The translations under genes and the position numbers were made by a program. The notes under the pieces were generated by a model, which ran no database searches, was not told the origin of the DNA, and saw only the letters and a list, made by a program, of their open reading frames with translations. A stretch of 35,805 nt of DNA, taken from assembly GCF_000380165.1 (NCBI RefSeq), contig NZ_KB904690.1:765-36569 (forward strand), in the 5' to 3' direction. This DNA comes from Wenjunlia vitaminophila DSM 41686 (GTDB lineage: Bacteria > Actinomycetota > Actinomycetes > Streptomycetales > Streptomycetaceae). Shown piece by piece: positions 32,046 through 35,805 of the stretch; the first letter of the stretch is position 1, and every line of letters begins with the position of its first letter.

Positions 32046-32624
32046 CTATCGAAGGCTGTCCCAGTCGATTTCCGGATCCTCGACGACCTCAACCATGGCT
32101 GGCCGGTCGAGACGCTGCCCGTTCATGTGACCGGCAACCCAGTTGATACACTCAGGGCGATTCCCTGTACGCAGACAGCAGAATTCCGCCACTGCGGCCT
32201 GAATTCGAGAAAGGGGCAGGGTGCTGGCCGGGTCATGGAAGAGGGGGTACCCAGGGTCCGATACAACGCGTGGATCAAAATCTAGAGGTTCGGGATTATC
32301 GGAAATCCAGACGGAATTATGAACCTCTCCTTCTTCAGGAAATCCCTCATCAACGAACCACACTAGAGCCCCATATTCATAACGTCGATTGATCGCCACA
32401 CGTAGGTTACTCCCCCCACCGGGGTCGGTCTCAGTATGCCGTCGATTTGCAATGCAGAACCACGCATCTTCGCCGGGATACCAGGATCCCGCGTCCTCCT
32501 TTTCTCCCTGCAAGCCCTCCACGACCTCGGCGACAAGCCGAGATGTCTCGTCGGAAGTCTCAGCGTGGCGCCACTCGCCTTTGAAAAATACGCTCAGAAA
32601 CACGGCCTTCGCCTTCCTGGTCAT
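32046..32624 (-). CDS. Imm1-family immunity protein
   Basis: A 192-residue protein from ATG 32624 (no ribosome site; TAG sits directly before the ATG in one upstream frame). It shows the Imm1 pattern WFVDEGFPEEGEVHNSVWIS, DNPEPLDFDPRVVSDPGYPL, FHDPASTLPLSRIQAAVAEF and GNRPECINWVAGH. Imm1 proteins neutralise nucleic-acid deaminase toxins. The decayed deaminase tip directly upstream is the expected partner. It is intact although its toxin is broken. Its codon use is more AT-rich than the flanking genome, as expected of a transferred cassette. Confidence 0.85.
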   Translation of the reverse strand: MTRKAKAVFLSVFFKGEWRHAETSDETSRLVAEVVEGLQGEKEDAGSWYPGEDAWFCIANRRHTETDPGGGSNLRVAINRRYEYGALVWFVDEGFPEEGEVHNSVWISDNPEPLDFDPRVVSDPGYPLFHDPASTLPLSRIQAAVAEFCCLRTGNRPECINWVAGHMNGQRLDRPAMVEVVEDPEIDWDSLR

Positions 32625-32635
32625 CTAAACAGCGT

Positions 32636-33118
32636 GCCCGACCCTGGAGCGCGATGCTCTGCATGCTACCTGCTGCGCCTCTGAACCAGACCGTCATACT
32701 TGAGCCTTGGGAAGCATCGCCGGAACCGCTGATGAGCACGAGAACTTTCCTGCACACGGCCCGCCAGAGTGGTTGATTACAACATTTAGCGACGTGACGC
32801 CGGCCTGCCGCATACGCCAAGCAAGCTTCGTCTCCACGTGTGTGATTGACGCGTGGGGTCCACTCGCCGGATTGGCTATGCTTGGTAAATCCATGAGGAA
32901 CTGGTTGATTTCACCCGAAGAGGATGAGTGGCCGCTCTTGAACGGTGCCCAAATCTGGACGCACCGTGTCGTTGATATTCACAACCTGGCCGACCATGGG
33001 ATCACCACTCGCGCGCGCCGGAAGCTCGTCAGCAATGCCACCGATGTTCCAGTTGGGAACCAGTACGGGGGTCTCGTCTGCGAGCACATAGTACGTGTGC
33101 AGGTCGGCGACCGTTCGT
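32636..33118 (-). pseudogene. Hint end plus SCP1.201 (DddA-like) cytosine-deaminase toxin tip, frameshifted
   Basis: On the minus strand TVADLHTYYVLADETPVLVP is the end of a pretoxin Hint domain. It runs into ELPARASGDPMVGQVV. A +1 shift at about 32960 leads to FKSGHSSSGEINQFLMDLPS, HASITHVETKLAWRMRQAG, VTSLNVVINHSGGPCAG and KFSCSSAVPAMLPK. A second shift near 32705 leads to GSSMTVWFRGAAGSMQSIAL. HVE and PCxxxxxC are the Zn-deaminase ligands and catalytic Glu of the SCP1.201/DddA family. It stands directly before Imm1. The upstream toxin body is absent, so this is an orphan tip. Confidence 0.8.
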
Positions 33119-33177
33119 AAATGGACTATCGGTGTTACCAAGATGATGCATCTCCGATGTAGCGTTTCCGCCACGAG

Positions 33178-33445
33178 GAACCGCCACGCCATCGACCTCG
33201 TCGTGATCAAGGACCTGCTCGGCCACGCCCACCTCGGCGTCACCGCCACCGTCCACACCTACGTCCGACTTCGCCTCCAGCGCCGAGCCATCGATACCCT
33301 CAGCAACGTCCTCCGCGCTCCCACTCCGAGCGCCACCGAGCTCGGCGACGGCGACGAACTGCCGCTTTGCGCGGAAGTCATTCGCCAAAGTTGCCGTCAA
33401 GGCGCCCAGAAGCCCCGTCAGAGCGATTCCGGCGGAACTTGCTGA
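33178..33445 (+). pseudogene. Tyrosine recombinase C-terminal fragment 1
   Basis: RNRHAIDLVVIKDLLGHAHL, then VTATVHTYVRLRLQRRAIDT ends an integrase catalytic domain. LGHAH is the H/R box and VHTY holds the nucleophile Tyr. The N-terminal domains and the Arg-I box are missing. It lies opposite and just upstream of the deaminase cassette. Confidence 0.75.
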
Positions 33446-33450
33446 TTTTA

Positions 33451-33774
33451 CTACCGTGAGGCTTGCAGAATCCAATCCTCCAGCCCCAGCACGACCGCTT
33501 CTAGCTGGGCCTCAAAATCTGCAACAGAGAGCCTTCCACTGTCGAAAGATCGCCACACTTCGGTCAGGGAATCAACCAAATCACTCTGCCCCATTAGGAG
33601 ATCAGATAGCTCTTCTCCACTCAGCAAATGCTTCCCTTTGGAAATCACCCAGACGACACCCGCTGCGTCCGCCGAGATTCCTCGCCCCGCGAGCTCGATA
33701 GTGCGCCACGAAACCCTAGGGTCAGCAGCCACCTTGAGGAACACATCGAGCGCCTCGGAGTTTCTTGCAGTCAT
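33451..33774 (-). CDS. Putative immunity protein, family not recognised
   Basis: A 107-residue protein. AAGGAG five bases before ATG 33774 sets the start. It is acidic and helical: LDVFLKVAADPRVSWRTIEL, GRGISADAAGVVWVISKGKH, EELSDLLMGQSDLVDSL, then DFEAQLEAVVLGLEDWIL. Size, charge and position immediately after a toxin tip on the same strand, with the start codon inside the toxin frame's tail, are those of an immunity gene. I could not match it to a named Imm family. Confidence 0.65.
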   Translation of the reverse strand: MTARNSEALDVFLKVAADPRVSWRTIELAGRGISADAAGVVWVISKGKHLLSGEELSDLLMGQSDLVDSLTEVWRSFDSGRLSVADFEAQLEAVVLGLEDWILQASR

Positions 33775-34096
33775 CCACGCTCCTTGCGATCGGGACACAG
33801 TGCTTGAAAGAACTGGTCAAGACGTCATTAGTGATAGGCCTACTGGCCGCGGAGAGGAATTTCCTCGCCCACGGAATGGCTGCCTTTCCTTCCGGAACCT
33901 CAGCCCCTCCTGCCCGCAAAACATATGCCCAGTATGTCAGGCAACTATTCCCCAGCGGGTGATACGGACTCCAGCTTCCCTGCGTGTCCTTCGGGAATTC
34001 CAGGGCCGCCTCAGCGTTCGGAAGTTCGACGTCTCTGCTCATAATGCTCGGTGGGCCGGAATACGGTGATACTACAGCTTCCCCATCGTGAGGCAT
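33722..34096 (-). pseudogene. Orphan toxin tip, possibly papain-like
   Basis: The frame from about 34096 reads DVELPNAEAALEFPKDTQGS, HPLGNSCLTYWAYVLRAGGA and AIPWARKFLSAASRPI. The NSCLTYW segment, with its Cys at a helix start, recalls NlpC/papain-like or transglutaminase-like tips, but the fold assignment is tentative. It is joined out of frame to the Hint remnant at 34087 and runs 53 bases into the immunity gene, so the end is probably altered. It should not be translated as part of a complete toxin. Confidence 0.55.
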
Positions 34097-34373
34097 TGTC
34101 GTCCTCGGTGGTGATGGTGCCCGCGACAGGGCGGGTGGTGGTGCCTGTGGTGGGGTCGGTGACGGTGACCTTGTCACCGGGTTCGACGTCCTCGATGTTC
34201 TTGCTGGAGCCATCGGCGAGGAGAACGTCAGTGGCGGGCAGGAAGCTGTGGAAACAGGTGTTGGCGACACCGGATTGGATACGAGCGGGTATGTTCGCCG
34301 GTGCTTTGGGGACGGACTTACCCGGGGTCTTCGAGGAGGCCTTACCGAGCGCCTTCAGCAGAAGCTTCCACAC
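34087..34373 (-). pseudogene. Pretoxin Hint-domain remnant
   Basis: From about 34373 the frame reads ANTCFHSFLPATDVLLADGS, SKNIEDVEPGDKVTVTDPTT and VAGTITTEDD. This is the N-terminal half of a Hint (autoprocessing) domain with its leading Cys. The frame then meets the toxin tip out of frame, so the middle and end of Hint are deleted. A Lys/Pro/Ala linker (KASSKTPGKSVPKAPANIPA) precedes it, as in polymorphic toxins. Confidence 0.75.
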
Positions 34374-34389
34374 CTTCGGCGCTTTGGTG

Positions 34390-34660
34390 GAGCGTCCTCA
34401 CACCCGCGCCTGCACCAGACTCCACCGCAAAGCGGGCCTCGACCGCCACCCTACTCATGGAACAGGGCGTCGAGCTCGTCGTGATCAAGGAACTCCTCGG
34501 CCACGCCCACATCAGCGTCACCCCCGGCGTCTACACCCACGTCCGACTCCGGCTCCAACTCCAGGCCATCGACACCCTCAACGACGCCCTCGGCGGTCAG
34601 CACGACGACCCTGACGACCGCCCACTGTGGTCGCCGTCCGCTGACGTTGCCGTCAGCGTT
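34390..34660 (+). pseudogene. Tyrosine recombinase C-terminal fragment 2
   Basis: TATLLMEQGVELVVIKELLG, HAHISVTPGVYTHVRLRLQL and QAIDTLNDAL are the integrase C-terminus. Upstream, in another frame, TRLHRKAGLDRHPTH is a plausible remnant of the preceding Arg box region. It shares long identical stretches with fragment 1 (GTCGTGATCAAGGA, CTCGGCCACGCCCAC). Confidence 0.75.
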
Positions 34661-34673
34661 GCCGTCAAACGGC

Positions 34674-34713
34674 ACGGAGCCCTCATCGACATCACTGTCG
34701 ATGAGGGCTCCGT
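34674..34713 (-). terminator. Perfect 18-bp hairpin after the immunity gene
   Basis: ACGGAGCCCTCATCGACA and TGTCGATGAGGGCTCCGT pair fully around TCAC, 36 bases after the immunity stop. It is the strongest hairpin in the window. Confidence 0.8.
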
Positions 34714-34749
34714 CGCACTGCTACCAGGTTCCGATAACCCCGCCAGGAA

Positions 34750-35319
34750 TCACGGGGAAATTGTCGGAGTATTCCACTCGGCGCACTCCGCTACGACTCG
34801 CGCAATCTGCCGACGCTTCGGATAACTGGAGTGAACCTTAGAGAGGCGTTCCGCGTACAATTCCGCGACATCAGCCCCCTCTTCGGACAACAAGCGAAAG
34901 TCACCCTCGCGCCATATTTCTTCAACTCCCCGCAGAGTCGTCTTGATTCCCTGAAACTCAGCCCTCGAGTATCCGCCGCCGGCCTGCAACAGATCATCGC
35001 AGGAATCCCAGAAGTTCCCCACACTGGATCTGATCCTCCATTCACGATCGTCTGAAGGCAGCTCTTGCGACGCCACCAGAATCGCTACGCCAGCAGCTGT
35101 CGATTGAAAATATGACGGGTCAGACGATTCCTCCAGGGCGCCGATCTCGCTTCGCCAGTTCCTCAGCGAGGCGATCCTCTCTGCACCTCCAGGAACTGCT
35201 GGACCGCTGCACCCAGCGACGATGCCATCGATCTCTGCCAGGTGCGAGGCCCCCGCGACCTCAAGGATGGGTCGCATCCTGGCGAGAGACAGCCCTCCGG
35301 TCAGGCTCCACAAATCCAT
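34750..35319 (-). CDS. Putative immunity protein of the YwqJ-like toxin
   Basis: A 189-residue protein. TGATG at 35321-35317 joins the toxin stop (TGA) to ATG 35319, so translation is coupled and the start is well supported, although the frame is open to 35448. It is soluble and acidic: MDLWSLTGGLSLARMRPILE, SHLAEIDGIVAGCSGPAVPG, REWRIRSSVGNFWDSCDDLL, then DFRLLSEEGADVAELYAERL. I do not recognise the family. The immunity role rests on position and coupling. It is followed by an 18-bp-stem terminator. Confidence 0.7.
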   Translation of the reverse strand: MDLWSLTGGLSLARMRPILEVAGASHLAEIDGIVAGCSGPAVPGGAERIASLRNWRSEIGALEESSDPSYFQSTAAGVAILVASQELPSDDREWRIRSSVGNFWDSCDDLLQAGGGYSRAEFQGIKTTLRGVEEIWREGDFRLLSEEGADVAELYAERLSKVHSSYPKRRQIARVVAECAEWNTPTISP

Positions 35320-35803
35320 CAGCCGCCACCCCCTAGAACCACTCGCCATGGCGTGTTTCCAGTACCCGACACTCCGGTGCCCTTGCCGATCGGGCTTGGT
35401 GTGAGGCCCACGCCTGGACCTGTCGCTTGCGCGAAGCATGCAGGGCACATCCTAGTCGACGAAGCCATCCCTGTGATCTCCCAGTCGCTTCCCAAGCGAC
35501 TCATGATCGTAGCCTCGGCATGGCCTTGCCCGGGGATGTAGCGCTCGCCGCGCAGCGGCGCATTGCCCCCCTCCATTCATTGGGAAGACCCGTGCGTTCA
35601 GTTGCAACCCACGTTTCAGATCGACCCGTATTCACGTTCCGAACTCGGGCAACCGCAACTGTCGATGCCTCGTCGGCCCGCGTTGCATAAAGCTCGCGGG
35701 CACCGCCGCAATTGTGAACCAGGACCGGCGTGGCCCCCGCGAGCACATAGTACGTGTGGATGTCGCGGATGGTGAGGTCGTGGGTGCGTTGTTGTTTGTG
35801 GTG
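35319..35803 (-). pseudogene. Hint end plus YwqJ-like deaminase toxin tip, frameshifted and cut by window edge
   Basis: The minus frame entering the window reads TIRDIHTYYVLAGATPVLVH and NCGG, the end of a Hint domain. The toxin follows: ARELYATRADEASTVAVARV, ETWVATERTGLPNEWRG. One base missing in the G6 run near 35570 breaks it. The shifted frame continues NAPLRGERYIPGQGHAEATI, MSRLGSDWEITGMASSTRMC, PACFAQATGPGVGL. HAE and CPAC are the catalytic Glu and Zn ligands of YwqJ-type deaminases. The main toxin body lies beyond 35805. The lesion is in a homopolymer, so an assembly error cannot be excluded. Confidence 0.8.
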
Positions 35804-35805
35804 GG

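Noticed and set aside
33178..34660. Functional integrase or phage attachment site
   Set aside because: Both copies lack the N-terminal and Arg-I regions; no flanking direct repeat was recognised.
1..35805. CRISPR arrays, rRNA, tRNA, riboswitches
   Set aside because: No regularly spaced repeats, no cloverleaf-like sequence and no recognisable riboswitch core were seen by eye; tRNAscan-SE and Rfam searches would settle this.

Overview
The window looks like accessory DNA from a Streptomyces or a close actinomycete relative. Codons are very G+C rich at the third position, secreted proteins carry Tat or Sec signals, and the regulators are typical of the group (XRE/DUF5753 with DUF397, ROK, DUF5937-ArsR). 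Exceptions are the stretches near 32.0-33.1, 33.4-34.1 and 34.7-35.7 kb, which are visibly richer in A+T and hold imported toxin/immunity DNA. No rRNA, tRNA or CRISPR array was seen.

1-7.7 kb: a Gfo/Idh/MocA oxidoreductase (cut by the window edge) and its ROK regulator, divergent from a secreted beta-propeller protein. Then a DUF5937-ArsR regulator, a secreted double-psi-barrel/SH3 protein and a Tat-exported esterase. 8.1-16.2 kb: a HelR/HelD-type RNA polymerase recycling ATPase behind striking palindromes, a secreted C39-like peptidase, a secreted Ig-like repeat protein, a LysR regulator divergent from a RidA/beta-hydroxyacid dehydrogenase pair, and a protein with eight CxxC knuckles.

16.8-21.9 kb is the most unusual part. 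A minus-strand operon encodes a membrane-anchored STAND (NLR-like) ATPase with an N-terminal RHIM-like motif, followed by an 81-residue protein that repeats that motif and adds a second, different one. The second motif recurs at the C-termini of two plus-strand proteins across a Crp/Fnr gene: a cyclase-homology protein and a small hydrophobic helical (Bell-like) protein. The layout suggests an amyloid-motif signalling relay in which the 81-residue protein bridges sensor and effectors. This is an inference from sequence; it resembles known NLR/BASS amyloid systems but I know of no described bridge of this form.

22.2-29.7 kb: a PIN-toxin/RHH-antitoxin operon whose antitoxin is frameshifted, an IS982-type relic, a Tat-exported GH78 alpha-L-rhamnosidase, a degenerate LuxR-type ATPase fragment, an Rrf2 regulator divergent from a DHA2-type MFS exporter with a near-perfect operator between them, and an internally deleted asparagine synthetase. 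29.8-31.4 kb: the DUF397 / XRE-DUF5753 / HATPase trio typical of Streptomyces.

31.5-35.8 kb is a decayed polymorphic-toxin array, read on the minus strand: a YwqJ-like deaminase tip with a translationally coupled immunity gene, a Hint remnant with a second tip and its likely immunity gene, and a Hint remnant with an SCP1.201 (DddA-like) deaminase tip followed by Imm1. All three toxin tips are broken, while their immunity genes stay open. Two related tyrosine-recombinase tails on the plus strand sit at the cassette boundaries, and an IS5-type relic closes the array.
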